This document shows, one piece after another, positions 19,084-28,029 of a DNA stretch of 64,000 bases (its first letter is position 1; the number at the start of each line of letters is the position of its first letter). The translations under genes and the position numbers were made by a program. The stretch comes from Gemmatimonadota bacterium. GTDB lineage: Bacteria; Gemmatimonadota; Gemmatimonadetes; Gemmatimonadales; Gemmatimonadaceae. Location: positions 1-64,000 of the forward strand of contig VHBQ01000001.1 in the NCBI GenBank assembly GCA_016871855.1, given 5' to 3'. Below the pieces are notes generated by a model that was given only the letters and a program-made list of their open reading frames with translations, was not told the origin of the DNA and searched no databases.

Positions 19084-20007
19084 GTGCAACTCGACTACGG
19101 AGTACTACGGGCAGTAGCAGATGCCGTTGACGCTTTCGCGCGCCTCGACGATGGTGCGCGCGGCACGCCAGGCGTTGCCCAGCTCCTTACGCTGCGAAGC
19201 GCTCAAGCTATCCTCGCGGAAAACGAACGGCTACCGGCGACCGATCTCGAAGGCACTAGCGAAGCGACCGCGGTGCCGGCGACCATCCCCGAGGGTGAGC
19301 CGGCGTTCGCCGCGCTGCTTGCGTGGTGGTACGCGCCGGAGTCGCGCGCGTTCGTCGTGGATGATCCGTTGTTGCGCGCGATCGCTGTCGCGCTCACCGA
19401 AGCAACGGCGAAGGTGCGCGATGGGCGCGCGCTGACGCCTGGAGCGATCGACGAGGCGGCGCGCACGGCGGAGCTTTCCGCGGCGTATCTACCGCCGTTG
19501 ATGGAGGCGACGCTGAGCGTCGCCGAGCACGAGGGATGGCCGGCGCTTCTGTTGGCGGCCGACTTGGCCTCGGGTGCTTGCGGACGCGAGCGTGGCATTG
19601 CGGCGTCGCTCACCCGGACGGTGGCCCCGCTCGTCGATGGACTCGTGCCGGTCGCTTACGTCGTTCCAGCGTCGTCGCCGGACGCGGCGAGCGCGCTACA
19701 CGCGATGGCCCGCGAGGCGAGAGGCGTGCAGCGTCGGCTCGCCGGCTACCACGCAGCTTGCGCGGCCGCCGAAGCGCACTGCGCCACGTTCGGCCGCGGG
19801 GCGCCGACGGCCACGGCCTTGGTGCGCTTCCTGACGGGGCATCCAGCGACTTCCGTGGCGCGGGCGATGGCGGCGACCGGTGTTTCCGCTCCAGCGGCGA
19901 ACGCCGCGGTGGATCGCCTCGTTGAAGCCGGCTTTCTCACCGAGCTCACCGGCCGCAAGCGCGACCGGGTCTTCGTCTACGCGCCGGCCGTCGCGCTCGC
20001 CGACTGA
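19084..20007 (+). CDS. Fic-like C-terminal winged-helix protein without a Fic motif
   Basis: The product has 307 residues and is Ala-rich. The C-terminal ~70 residues (ALVRFLTGHPATSVARAMAATG; ANAAVDRLVEAGFLTELTGRKRDRVFVY) closely resemble the winged helix that ends many Fic-family proteins. The HPFxxGNGR AMPylation motif is absent, so it is either a degenerate Fic relative or a DUF1612-type regulator. The GTG start has no Shine-Dalgarno, and TAGCCT/TAAATA sequences lie 6-15 nt before it, so the mRNA may be leaderless. The 3' end overlaps the convergent thioredoxin-like gene by 31 bp. Confidence 0.6.
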   Translation: MQLDYGVLRAVADAVDAFARLDDGARGTPGVAQLLTLRSAQAILAENERLPATDLEGTSEATAVPATIPEGEPAFAALLAWWYAPESRAFVVDDPLLRAIAVALTEATAKVRDGRALTPGAIDEAARTAELSAAYLPPLMEATLSVAEHEGWPALLLAADLASGACGRERGIAASLTRTVAPLVDGLVPVAYVVPASSPDAASALHAMAREARGVQRRLAGYHAACAAAEAHCATFGRGAPTATALVRFLTGHPATSVARAMAATGVSAPAANAAVDRLVEAGFLTELTGRKRDRVFVYAPAVALAD

Positions 20008-20558
20008 ACGGCGGCCGCGCCCGCCGTCGACGCAGCGAATTGTTCGAGCAGCGCGACGATCTCCTCGAGCGCCGAGCGTCCCTTGTCCATCGCGTACCAG
20101 CGACGGACTTCCTTGTTGCGCTCGGGCTTCTCCAACTGCTTCCACTCGGCGGCGACGCGCGCCTGCAAGGCCCGGGGACGCGATCCCCACCATCCGTGCT
20201 CGACATAGTCAGCGTCGAGCACGACCACCACGGGAATCGCCCGAGCGGTGCCATTAGTCAGGTGGGCGTCCATCAGGGCGGGATCCGCGTCGCGGCTGAT
20301 CGTGCGCAGTTCGAGGTTCGGCGCGGCGTCGGCGAGGGCGGCGACGACCGGCGCGATGCTCTGCGAGTCGATGCACCAGTCCTCGGAGATAACGAGGAGC
20401 CGCCACGAGCCGCCGAGGGCGGTCACGCGGGCGAGGAGGTCGTCAGGCACCACGGCGCGGGCGCGCTGCGCGGTGAGCAGGGCGCCGTATTCAGCGGAGG
20501 CGGCGGCCATCGCGGCGAACGGCACGGCGCGGCCATAGGAATCGCGGGTCGAGTACAT
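19977..20558 (-). CDS. Thioredoxin-like protein with a CxxS site
   Basis: The product has 193 residues. A thioredoxin fold is suggested by LLVISEDWCIDSQSIAPVVAALAD, with a WC-ID-S site (C62, S65) instead of WCxxC, and by the cis-Pro strand AIPVVVVLDADY. Such thioredoxin-family proteins (often 'thioredoxin family protein', BrxA/YtxJ-like size) lack the resolving Cys and may act as thiol carriers. No signal peptide, so cytosolic. Its promoter at 20568-20596 suggests a leaderless mRNA. Confidence 0.8.
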   Translation of the reverse strand: MYSTRDSYGRAVPFAAMAAASAEYGALLTAQRARAVVPDDLLARVTALGGSWRLLVISEDWCIDSQSIAPVVAALADAAPNLELRTISRDADPALMDAHLTNGTARAIPVVVVLDADYVEHGWWGSRPRALQARVAAEWKQLEKPERNKEVRRWYAMDKGRSALEEIVALLEQFAASTAGAAAVQSASATAGA

Positions 20559-20567
20559 ATGGCTATA

Positions 20568-20596
20568 AGTCTATATAGCAATATATGCAAGGGCAA
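20568..20596 (-). promoter_or_regulatory. Predicted promoter of the thioredoxin-like gene
   Basis: On the minus strand, TTGCCC (20591-20596), a 17-bp spacer and TAGACT (20568-20573) predict a start near 20561, only about 3 nt before the ATG at 20558. The surrounding 40 bp are strongly AT-rich for this genome. Confidence 0.5.
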
Positions 20597-20664
20597 GGCC
20601 TATTCCCGAATATGTGCCCCGCCGTTTCGTGACGCGCGCGAGCGCCGTTCGTTTGTGGAGTGAC

Positions 20665-21327
20665 ATGCGTGCGTCGCACCTTCTTCCCGCGCTGGCCCTG
20701 CTCACCGCCGCGTGCGGCCCGGCCATTCGGCCGCTCGGGCCAGTGGCGCCTGTGCGCGTGCCGGAGATGGAACTGCCCGAACCACGCAGCGAGTCCCCGC
20801 CGCCCGCGGCCCCGCTGTCGCTGAGCGATGAGGACTACCTCCACACGCGCGCCCTCATGGTGCCCGTGGACGGCATTACGCCGGACGCGGTCCCCGACAC
20901 CTATTGGCAAGCCCGGGACGGCGGCGCTCGCGCCCATCAGGCGGTGGACATCCTCGCCAAACGCGGCACGCCGGTCCTTTCCGTTGACTCCGGCACCATC
21001 CTGCGGCTGACCAAGAGCACGCTCGGCGGCATCACCATCTACGCCACGGATCCGGAGCGGCGCTTCGTCTTCTACTACGCCCACCTTGACCGCTACGCCG
21101 ACGGGCTTCGTGAAGGGCAGGGCGTGGCGCAGGGCGAGGTGATCGGGTATGTGGGCACGACGGGCAACGCGCCGAAGAACACGCCGCACCTGCATTTTCA
21201 GGTTATGCGCTACCTTGATGCCCGCACCTACTGGAATGGCCCACCGCTCGATCCGCGGCCGTTTCTCACGCAGACCGGCGTGCGTGGCGGGGTGCGACCC
21301 GCCGCCACGCTCCCCCCAAACCGCTGA
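20665..21327 (+). CDS. M23 (LytM) peptidase lipoprotein
   Basis: The product has 220 residues. A lipoprotein signal ends LALLTAAC (Cys17). A Pro-rich linker follows (about 20-50). The LytM domain has all four active-site residues: H91 and D95 in HQAVD, H140 in YYAHLD, and H175/H177 in HLHF. Active LytM enzymes cut peptidoglycan cross-bridges; here anchoring in the outer or inner membrane is likely. GGAG before the ATG is the ribosome site. Confidence 0.92.
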   Translation: MRASHLLPALALLTAACGPAIRPLGPVAPVRVPEMELPEPRSESPPPAAPLSLSDEDYLHTRALMVPVDGITPDAVPDTYWQARDGGARAHQAVDILAKRGTPVLSVDSGTILRLTKSTLGGITIYATDPERRFVFYYAHLDRYADGLREGQGVAQGEVIGYVGTTGNAPKNTPHLHFQVMRYLDARTYWNGPPLDPRPFLTQTGVRGGVRPAATLPPNR

Positions 21328-21381
21328 CGCGCGACGCCCGCTCACTTCGAAGGCGCCTGCTTCCACGATGGAGACTATACC

Positions 21382-21693
21382 ATGCCGATGACGGGACAGA
21401 TGCGCGCCTCGCTGCGCGCTGAGTGCAACAGGTTGACGGCTGCCGTGCACGTGGGAAAGGACGGCCTCACGCCCGCCGTCCTTCAGTCGATTGACGATGC
21501 GCTGCGAACGCGGGAGCTGGTGAAGGTCGCGCTCAATCGCACCGCGAACGTCAGCGCCAAAGCGGCGGCGCACGACCTTGCCGACGCGCTCGGAGCCGAA
21601 GTGATCCAGACCATCGGGAAGACGGCGACGCTCTACCGCCACAACCCGGAGATCAAAGGGAAGAAGGGAGATCCGCCGCCGTGGAGGCGGTGA
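21382..21693 (+). CDS. yhbY: YhbY-type CRM domain RNA-binding protein
   Basis: The product has 103 residues, the usual size for YhbY. The CRM domain is typical: LRAECNRLTAAVHVGKDGLT, IDDALRTRELVKVALN and a GAEVIQTIGKTATLYRHN segment covering the GxxG-like RNA-binding loop. YhbY binds pre-50S ribosomal particles. The C-terminal KGKKGDPPPWRR tail is basic. A strong terminator follows at 21721. Confidence 0.93.
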   Translation: MPMTGQMRASLRAECNRLTAAVHVGKDGLTPAVLQSIDDALRTRELVKVALNRTANVSAKAAAHDLADALGAEVIQTIGKTATLYRHNPEIKGKKGDPPPWRR

Positions 21694-21696
21694 AGA

Positions 21697-21724
21697 GGCG
21701 CACAGAAACGCACAGAGCAGCACA
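21697..21724. repeat. Short CACAGAAACG/CACAGAGCAG repeat
   Basis: GCGCACAGAAACGCACAGAG continues into GCAGCACAG and the terminator stem. The unit resembles the CAACAGAGAAA array at 39071 and the CGACAGAGAA array at 31181. Confidence 0.6.
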
Positions 21725-21758
21725 GCGGGGCCCGGTCATCGCACCGGGCCCCGCTGTG
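21721..21758. terminator. Bidirectional terminator, perfect 16-bp stem
   Basis: CACAGCGGGGCCCGGT and its exact reverse complement flank a 6-nt loop (catcgc) between the convergent yhbY and serine hydrolase genes. TTCATTCTGT follows on the plus strand; no long T run. Confidence 0.85.
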
Positions 21759-21785
21759 CTTCATTCTGTCGCGACCGCGCGCGTG

Positions 21786-23399
21786 CTACTTCACGCGTGC
21801 GAACACGAGATCCCAGGCGCGGTCGGCGCCGAGGTGCATGCCGGTCACCGCCCCCTTCTTGTCGCGGGTGTACCAGATGGTGCCGTAGTTGCCCGCCTCG
21901 AACCCGTCGGGAAATGCCGGCACGAGCGTGACGCGGCGGCCAGGGCGGACTGTCATGACCAACGCCCCCTTCTCGACGGTCGCCATCCATGTCGCACCGA
22001 TCTCGTCCTGTTGCCACGCTCCCGCGAACGCCTGAAGCTGTGCCTCGGTGGGTGTGGGGCGCGCGGCGGCGGCGTACGTCCACTGCACGGTGTCGGCATC
22101 AGGGGAGATGATACGCGCGCCGGTCGGCGCGCCGTCCGCGGCCGTAATGATCTGCAGGCGAGAGGCGGCGCCCATCAGGAAGTCACCATCGCGCAGGGCG
22201 CGAAGCGGCGCGCCGCCGGCCACGCGGAGCTGGCCGCGGTCCACCACCAGTTCGGTGACGTCGTGCGAACGATTGCTGAAGTAGATGCCGGCAAAGCGGG
22301 CAGTGCGCGCCGGGTCGGCCGTGGTCGTGTCGAATGTCGAGCGCGGCGCGAGATCGGGAATCAGCGCATCCGCGAGCTGACGCACGTACGACGTGGCCGG
22401 GGCGCCGGCCGAGTTGCACATCACGGCGATGGAGAGGTCGGCACTCGGATAGCGCGCGAGGAAGGTGCTGTACCCGGCGGTGGAGCCGCTGTGCTGCCAC
22501 TCGGTGGTGCCGCGATACGCGCCATTGATGAGTCCCATGGCGTACGGAATCTGCCGGCCGCTGGTCAGCGTCGCGCGGCTGAGCAGGGAATCGGAGATGG
22601 CGCCGAAGACGCGCTTGTCGAGCGCGTTGTTCCACGTGAGCCAGTCGCCGACGGTGGTTAGCAGGCCGCCGGCGCCGTGGACGTTGTCAAAGGGCATCTC
22701 GAGGCGCCAGCCGTCGGCGCGCCGCGTGTACGCCTGCGCCCGTCGCGGGACGATGGCCGTGAAATCATCGCGCCAGCGCGTCTCGAGAAGGCCCGCCGGT
22801 TTGAAGACGCGCTCCTGGCTGAAACGCGCGAACGACATGCCGCTGATCCGTTCGACGATCGTCGGGAGCAGCATGAACCCGGAGTTCGTGTACGAGTAGA
22901 AGTCGCCGACCGGGTAGTTGAGCCCCTTCTGGCGCACGATGATGTCGAAGACGTCGGCCATCGCATGCGCCCGCGTGCCACGCGGGTATCCCTGGTCGGC
23001 CACGAGGTTGCTCCACTCGCGCAGGCCGCTGGTGTGCGACAGCAGGTGCCGGATGGTGATCGTGCGACCGTACACGGGCAACTCCGGCACGTATTTCCGG
23101 ACATCGTCATCAAGGCGCAGCTTCCCGTCGCTGACGAGGACGAGAATGGCGGTGGCGGTGAACTGCTTGGCCACCGACCCGCTCTCGAGGATCGTCTGCG
23201 CCGTGATCGGCGTGCCGTTTTCCAGGTCGGCCATGCCGTAGCCGCGCTGGAAGATCGGCGCCCCGTTGCGCGAGACACCGACCGCGCACCCTGGGGTGTG
23301 CGTGCTGTTCCACGGGGCGAAGATGCGGTCGGCGATGGCCGCCAGATCCTGCGCGCCAAGCGTGGCGGGCAGGGCTAGCATGAGCAGGAGGCGCTTCAT
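21786..23399 (-). CDS. Secreted serine beta-lactamase-family hydrolase
   Basis: The product has 537 residues with a signal peptide (MKRLLLMLALPATLGAQ). The class C beta-lactamase/DD-peptidase fold has the S-x-x-K nucleophile at S75-V-A-K78 (ESGSVAKQF), the Y-x-N motif in DFYSYTNSGF, and HSGSTAGY as the third (KTG-like) box. A C-terminal domain of ~150 residues (about 390-537) has the lipocalin-like/DUF3471 character often found in these esterases. Likely a periplasmic esterase or peptidase rather than a resistance enzyme. Confidence 0.9.
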   Translation of the reverse strand: MKRLLLMLALPATLGAQDLAAIADRIFAPWNSTHTPGCAVGVSRNGAPIFQRGYGMADLENGTPITAQTILESGSVAKQFTATAILVLVSDGKLRLDDDVRKYVPELPVYGRTITIRHLLSHTSGLREWSNLVADQGYPRGTRAHAMADVFDIIVRQKGLNYPVGDFYSYTNSGFMLLPTIVERISGMSFARFSQERVFKPAGLLETRWRDDFTAIVPRRAQAYTRRADGWRLEMPFDNVHGAGGLLTTVGDWLTWNNALDKRVFGAISDSLLSRATLTSGRQIPYAMGLINGAYRGTTEWQHSGSTAGYSTFLARYPSADLSIAVMCNSAGAPATSYVRQLADALIPDLAPRSTFDTTTADPARTARFAGIYFSNRSHDVTELVVDRGQLRVAGGAPLRALRDGDFLMGAASRLQIITAADGAPTGARIISPDADTVQWTYAAAARPTPTEAQLQAFAGAWQQDEIGATWMATVEKGALVMTVRPGRRVTLVPAFPDGFEAGNYGTIWYTRDKKGAVTGMHLGADRAWDLVFARVK

Positions 23400-23499
23400 G
23401 GGATGATCGGCTGGAGTGGGAGGGGGTCGGGCGGCGGGTCGCCGGCCGACTCACGCCATCAACCTGCAGCACCGTCGAGCGCAGGGAAAGCGTGCGGCG

Positions 23500-26214
23500 C
23501 TACGCGGACTCTGGTGCGGCGCGGTCGAGCAGGGCGCGTACGGCGCGCGCCAGATCGTCGCCGACAAACGGCTTCGGCAGGAAGACGGAGCCGGAGTCAA
23601 GCCGGGAGTCGTCAATCTGGGTGTCCGAGGTGTACCCGGAGACGTACACGGTCTTCATCTGCGGGCGCAGGACTTGCAGCCGATCGGCGAGCTCGCTGCC
23701 GCGCATGCCGGGCATCACGATGTCCGTGACGAGCACGTCGATGGGGCCCGTAAAGGTCTCGCCGACGCGCAGCGCCTCGTCGCCGGACGCGGCATCGAGC
23801 ACCTGGTATCCGTGCGCCTGCAGTGTGCGCACGATCATCCGGCGCACCGCGCGCGCGTCTTCGGCGACGAGCACCGTCTCCGTGCCGGCGTTCCCCTCGG
23901 CACCATCCGAGCGCGCACTGGTCGCGCCACGCCCCGTTGAGCCGGAGGAGGCCTGAAGGGAGGCACGAGGTTCGCCGGCGCGGGGAAGGAGCAGCTCGAA
24001 CGTGTTGGTGGAGTTGACCGTGCCGACGCCAGGCTCACTGATCGGAATAATCCAGCCCTCGCACTGCCGCACGATACCAAAGCAGGTCGCCAGACCGAGC
24101 CCGGTCCCCTTGCCGACGGGCTTGGTGGTGAAGAACGGCTCGAAGAGATGCTGTGCGGCCTCCGGCGACAGCCCCGTTCCCGAGTCGCTGATCGAGAGCA
24201 TAACGTAGTTGCCGGGTGGCACGAGCACGTGGCGGCTGGCGTAGGCCACTTCGAGCGTGCGGTTGGCCGTCTCAATCGTGATGGTGCCGCCGGTCGGCAT
24301 GGCATCGCGGGCGTTCACCGCCATGTTGAGCAGGACCTGTTCGATTTGCACCGCGTCCGCAATGACGGTGTCCACATCGTCCGCGAGCATCGTGACCAGC
24401 TCCACATCCGAGCCGATGGCACGTCGCAGCAGCGCGTACGCGCTCTTGACCACCGCGTTCAGGTCAAGCGCCGTCGGCGTGACGATGCTGCGACGCCCGA
24501 AGGTCAGCAGCTGCCGCGTCAAGTCCGCCGCGCGCTTGGCGGTGGACTCGATCTCCTGGATGTCATTCCCGACCGGATCGTCCGGCGGCAGCGCCGAGCG
24601 CGCAAAGGCGGCGTAGCTGAGGATCACCGTCAGCAGATTGTTGAAGTCGTGCGCGATGCCGCCGGCGAGCTGGCCGACGGCCTCCATCTTCTTGGCGTGC
24701 TGCAGCTGCCGCTCAATATCCCGGCGTTGGGTCAGATCCTCCTTGATGGCGACGAAGTGGGTGATCGCGCCGTTGGCATCGTACACGGGCGTGACGACCA
24801 TCTCCTCGGAGTACACGCTGCCACCCTTGCGCCGGTTCGTCATTTCGCCGCGCCAAACGCGGCCCGACCGAATGGTCTCCCAGAACTCGCGGTAGAACTC
24901 AGCATCGTGCGCGCCGGACTTGAGCAGCTCGCCGGGCTGGCGACCGACCGCCTCAGCCTCGGTGAACCCGGTGAGGCGCGTGAACGCCGGGTTGACGGAG
25001 CGGATGATCCCCTCGCGATCGGTGATCACGATCGCGCTGGCGGCGGCGTTGAGGGCGGTGCTTTCGAGCCGCGACCGTTCGTCAAGCTGGCGTTGCTCGG
25101 TGATATCCTGGATTGCTCCGAAGACGCGCGTCACGCGGCCCTGCACGTGCTCGGCGGATCCGAGCGCGCGCACCCACAGCCGGCGGCCGCGTGCCGTAAC
25201 CAGCGGGAGTTCAAGATCGAACGGCGTCCCGAGTTCGATGGCGGCTTGCACGGCCGCCGCGATCACCGGCCGCGCCTCCGGCTCGTAGAAGGCGATCGTC
25301 TCATCCACCGTGGGAGCGATGGACGGGTCGAGATCGTGGAGCTGGTTGACCTGGCGCGTCCAGGTGAGACGCTGGGCATCGACTACGTACTCCCAGCCGC
25401 CGATCTTCGCGAGATGCGCGGTGTGATTGAGCAGCTGGTTCAGCTGCTCAATCTGGCGCTCGGCTTGCCGCCGAGCCGTGATGTCGGTGCAGGTCCCCAC
25501 CCACTCGATGATCGCGCCGTCCGCGCTGCGCACGGGCGTGGCACGCACGGCCACGTCTCGCCACTCCCCGTCGTGACGCCGCAGACGGCCGAGCATCTGC
25601 ATCGGCGAGCCATCGGTCATCATGCGCGCCCAGACGCGGTCCAGCTGCGGGCGGTCGTCGGGATGAAAGGCGTCGCGCCACCGGCCGGCCAGCGCATCGT
25701 CGGGCAATTGGCCGGTGAACTTCACCCACGCGTCGTTGTCGACCACGGGATTGCCCGCGGCATCCAGGTTGAAGACGATGTCCGTGAACGTGTTGACGAG
25801 CGAATGAAAGCGCTCGAGGGCGCGATGCGTCTGTTCTTCGGCCTCGCGTTGGCGCGAGAGGTCGCGGAAGATGACATGGAAACGGCGCTCGCCATCAATC
25901 TCGATGGCGCGCGTCCACACGTGCACCGGCTTCAATGCGCCGCGCTTGGTGCGGTGCCACGTGTCGAACTCCAGCCGCTCCTCGGCGAGAATGCGTTGGG
26001 CCGTCGCGCGCATCTCGTCCGGACCCTGCATCGCCTCGATGTCGGCGATGCCGAGTTTGGCGAACTCGGCACGCGAGTAGTCAAGCATCGCGCTGGCCGC
26101 TTCGTTGAACTCGAGGATCTTCAGGGTGGCCGGATCCACCAGCAGCAAGCCGTCCGGCGAGGCGTCAAACAGCGCCTGGTAGAGCGGCGCGGCGGGCTGG
26201 GAACGGCGCCTCAC
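23500..26214 (-). CDS. Hybrid PAS sensor histidine kinase with receiver domain
   Basis: The product has 904 residues. There are four PAS domains (about 8-130, 140-260, 270-390 and 395-515; for example AIVITDREGIIRSVNPAFTRLTGF). The phospho-acceptor helix is GGIAHDFNNLLTVILS (HisKA_4-like), and the ATPase has SDSGTGLSP and GKGTGLGLATCFGIV boxes. A receiver occupies about 785-900 (VLVAEDARAVRR, TDIVMPGMRG, PKPF). No transmembrane segment is visible, so it senses a cytosolic signal. It overlaps the upstream receiver gene by ATGA and lies in a signalling cluster with a c-di-GMP phosphodiesterase. Confidence 0.94.
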   Translation of the reverse strand: MRRRSQPAAPLYQALFDASPDGLLLVDPATLKILEFNEAASAMLDYSRAEFAKLGIADIEAMQGPDEMRATAQRILAEERLEFDTWHRTKRGALKPVHVWTRAIEIDGERRFHVIFRDLSRQREAEEQTHRALERFHSLVNTFTDIVFNLDAAGNPVVDNDAWVKFTGQLPDDALAGRWRDAFHPDDRPQLDRVWARMMTDGSPMQMLGRLRRHDGEWRDVAVRATPVRSADGAIIEWVGTCTDITARRQAERQIEQLNQLLNHTAHLAKIGGWEYVVDAQRLTWTRQVNQLHDLDPSIAPTVDETIAFYEPEARPVIAAAVQAAIELGTPFDLELPLVTARGRRLWVRALGSAEHVQGRVTRVFGAIQDITEQRQLDERSRLESTALNAAASAIVITDREGIIRSVNPAFTRLTGFTEAEAVGRQPGELLKSGAHDAEFYREFWETIRSGRVWRGEMTNRRKGGSVYSEEMVVTPVYDANGAITHFVAIKEDLTQRRDIERQLQHAKKMEAVGQLAGGIAHDFNNLLTVILSYAAFARSALPPDDPVGNDIQEIESTAKRAADLTRQLLTFGRRSIVTPTALDLNAVVKSAYALLRRAIGSDVELVTMLADDVDTVIADAVQIEQVLLNMAVNARDAMPTGGTITIETANRTLEVAYASRHVLVPPGNYVMLSISDSGTGLSPEAAQHLFEPFFTTKPVGKGTGLGLATCFGIVRQCEGWIIPISEPGVGTVNSTNTFELLLPRAGEPRASLQASSGSTGRGATSARSDGAEGNAGTETVLVAEDARAVRRMIVRTLQAHGYQVLDAASGDEALRVGETFTGPIDVLVTDIVMPGMRGSELADRLQVLRPQMKTVYVSGYTSDTQIDDSRLDSGSVFLPKPFVGDDLARAVRALLDRAAPESA

Positions 26215-26588
26215 GCGCCGAAGACGGTACGCACCGCGAGCATCAACTCTGTCGCGGTGAATGGCTTCAGCAGAATCGAGATCGTGTTCTTCGTGGCGTT
26301 TTCGTCGGTGGTTGCCTCGTGCCCGCCCGTCATGATCACCACGCGCAAGTCCGCGCGCCGGGCCAGCAAGGCGGCGAGGGCCTCCTTGCCGGACACGCCG
26401 GGCAGGTGCCAGTCGAGCAGTACGAGCCCGATGTCCGGGGCGTTCTGGTCGAACAGGCGAAGGGCATCCGGTGCGTTGGCGGCCAGCAGCGTGCTGTACC
26501 CACCGTGGCGCAGGATCCGATCGACCAGCTTGCGCAGGCTCGGCTCGTCATCAACGACGAGAACGCTGGAGGGGCGGGACGTCAGCAT
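26211..26588 (-). CDS. Single-domain response regulator
   Basis: The product has 125 residues and consists of a receiver only. The acidic pair is DD(13-14), the phosphorylated Asp is D59 in LLDWHLPG, the Thr is in MTGGH and Lys108 is in LLKPF. It overlaps the kinase gene by 4 nt, so it is probably a phosphorelay partner of that kinase. It has no output domain. Confidence 0.93.
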   Translation of the reverse strand: MLTSRPSSVLVVDDEPSLRKLVDRILRHGGYSTLLAANAPDALRLFDQNAPDIGLVLLDWHLPGVSGKEALAALLARRADLRVVIMTGGHEATTDENATKNTISILLKPFTATELMLAVRTVFGA

Positions 26589-26626
26589 GGACGGTAGTGA
26601 GTGAGGCGATGCGCCGGGTTACCGCG

Positions 26627-27235
26627 TCACGATGGACGCGATGCGTTGAACTCCCACTGCGACACCCAGGCCCGCAGTCCTTCCTCAACCATCGGGCGCG
26701 CGGTGAAGTACCCCTGCATCTGTTCGCAGCCGAGATCCCGCAGCAGGTCCCACTCGGCGCGCCGTTGGACGCCTTCGGCCACCGAGGTGAGCTTCAGGTT
26801 GCGCGCCAACGCGATACTGGCCTCCACGACGGATCGCTTGGATCCCGACTCTGCCGCACCGTGCACGAACTGCTGGTCGATCTTGATCTGGTTGAACGGC
26901 AGGCGCTGAAGCTGCGCGAGGCCGGATTGCCCGGTGCCGAAGTCATCGATGGCGAGGCCAAAGCCCTTGATGCGCAGACGCGTGGCGACGTCCAGCATGC
27001 GCACCGCGTCCTGGGCGACGGAGCGTTCCGTGATTTCAAGTGTGAGCTGCGAGGTGGGCACCCCGCGGGATTTGGCGAGTTTCTCGATTCGGTCTGGCAG
27101 GTCGAGGTCGTCGAAGGCCCCGGCATGCACGTTGACGGCCACACCCACCGCATGGCCATCCTCACCCCAGCGGGCCGCGAAGCCGAGGGCCTCGTCCAGC
27201 GTGAAATCGAGCAGCCACTTGCCGAGCGCCGGCAC
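26627..27235 (-). CDS. C-terminal part of a split EAL phosphodiesterase
   Basis: The product has 202 residues if started at the GTG at 27235. It carries the remainder of the EAL domain begun in the upstream frame: VNVHAG (Asn), EITERS (Glu), IDDFGTGQSGL (Asp-Asp), IKIDQQF (Lys), AEGV (Glu) and MQGYFTARP (Gln). It is in the same frame as the upstream gene and is separated from it only by TGA-GAG-GAG. AGGAGG lies directly against the GTG, which is too close for normal initiation. Either a disrupted gene, read-through of TGA, or a separately made half. Confidence 0.75.
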   Translation of the reverse strand: MPALGKWLLDFTLDEALGFAARWGEDGHAVGVAVNVHAGAFDDLDLPDRIEKLAKSRGVPTSQLTLEITERSVAQDAVRMLDVATRLRIKGFGLAIDDFGTGQSGLAQLQRLPFNQIKIDQQFVHGAAESGSKRSVVEASIALARNLKLTSVAEGVQRRAEWDLLRDLGCEQMQGYFTARPMVEEGLRAWVSQWEFNASRPS

Positions 27236-27241
27236 CTCCTC

Positions 27242-27856
27242 TCACAGCTGGACGAAGGCATTGGGGAGCAGCGGCCCAAAGTCAGGGTGGCGCCAGCGGG
27301 CGAGCGCCTCGACGCCAGACAGCCGGCCCGTCGCCATCTCGATCTTGGGCTGATAGACAAGGTGCAGGGCACCCCCGGTCAGTGCGCCGCGCAACCGGTC
27401 AGGGGAGGGCGCCCGTTCGTCGCTTTCGGACGGCGCGACGACGTCCAGGCTTTTCACGAGCGGCGCAAGCTTGGCCACGCTGACGGGCTTGGCGACCACA
27501 CCGAGCACGCGCAGTCCGCGCTCTTCCGCCAGCAGCGCCGACGTCTCGAGCACCCGTTCTGATTCGACGCTGATGAGAATGACCGCCGTCTGCACGCCGA
27601 TCAGCGACATGGACCGGATGAGCTCGACGCCGTCGTACTCCGGCATCTTGAGGTCGCAGAGGATGAGGTCGAATGCCACCCCCGGCGCCGTCACTTGGGC
27701 GAGCGCCTCCCTGCCATTGGACACCTCGGTGATCCTCGTGATCCCCATTTCGTGCAGGATCCGAATGATCCAGCGCCGGACGTGCTCCTGGTCGTCAACC
27801 ACGAGCACGGACAGCGACGCCACAAACTCGCGATCGAACTGCAGCTCGTCGGTCAT
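27242..27856 (-). CDS. REC-EAL regulator, N-terminal part ending at an in-frame TGA
   Basis: The product has 204 residues. A receiver domain (about 14-135) has D68 in LCDLKMPEYDG and K123 in VAKPVS. It is followed by the first third of an EAL c-di-GMP phosphodiesterase domain, including YQPKIEMATG and the GVEALARW motif (E183). Translation stops at FVQL where the family normally continues with AEE. The missing part follows in the same frame (26627-27235). It is first in the cluster, upstream of the receiver and hybrid kinase. Confidence 0.85.
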   Translation of the reverse strand: MTDELQFDREFVASLSVLVVDDQEHVRRWIIRILHEMGITRITEVSNGREALAQVTAPGVAFDLILCDLKMPEYDGVELIRSMSLIGVQTAVILISVESERVLETSALLAEERGLRVLGVVAKPVSVAKLAPLVKSLDVVAPSESDERAPSPDRLRGALTGGALHLVYQPKIEMATGRLSGVEALARWRHPDFGPLLPNAFVQL

Positions 27857-28029
27857 CCCACGATCCTCCGGCACTCTGACGCGGCCCGACTCCCCGTGCC
27901 CCGTCCAGGTGCGCCGGAGCACGGCCTGCCTATTTCGCTATGTAACCTATACCGCGCTGACCGGCGGATCGCAACGCCGGCCGTGCCTCCGTTGGGAAGG
28001 CGGACAGTGGAAGACGCCCCTCCAGCCCC

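Noticed and set aside
21786-23399. Beta-lactamase resistance gene
   Set aside because: The SxxK/YxN fold is shared by many esterases and peptidases, and the extra C-terminal lipocalin-like domain fits those better.
24148-26604. An 818-codon plus-strand frame opposite the hybrid histidine kinase
   Set aside because: Low-complexity shadow reading; the kinase domains on the minus strand are complete.
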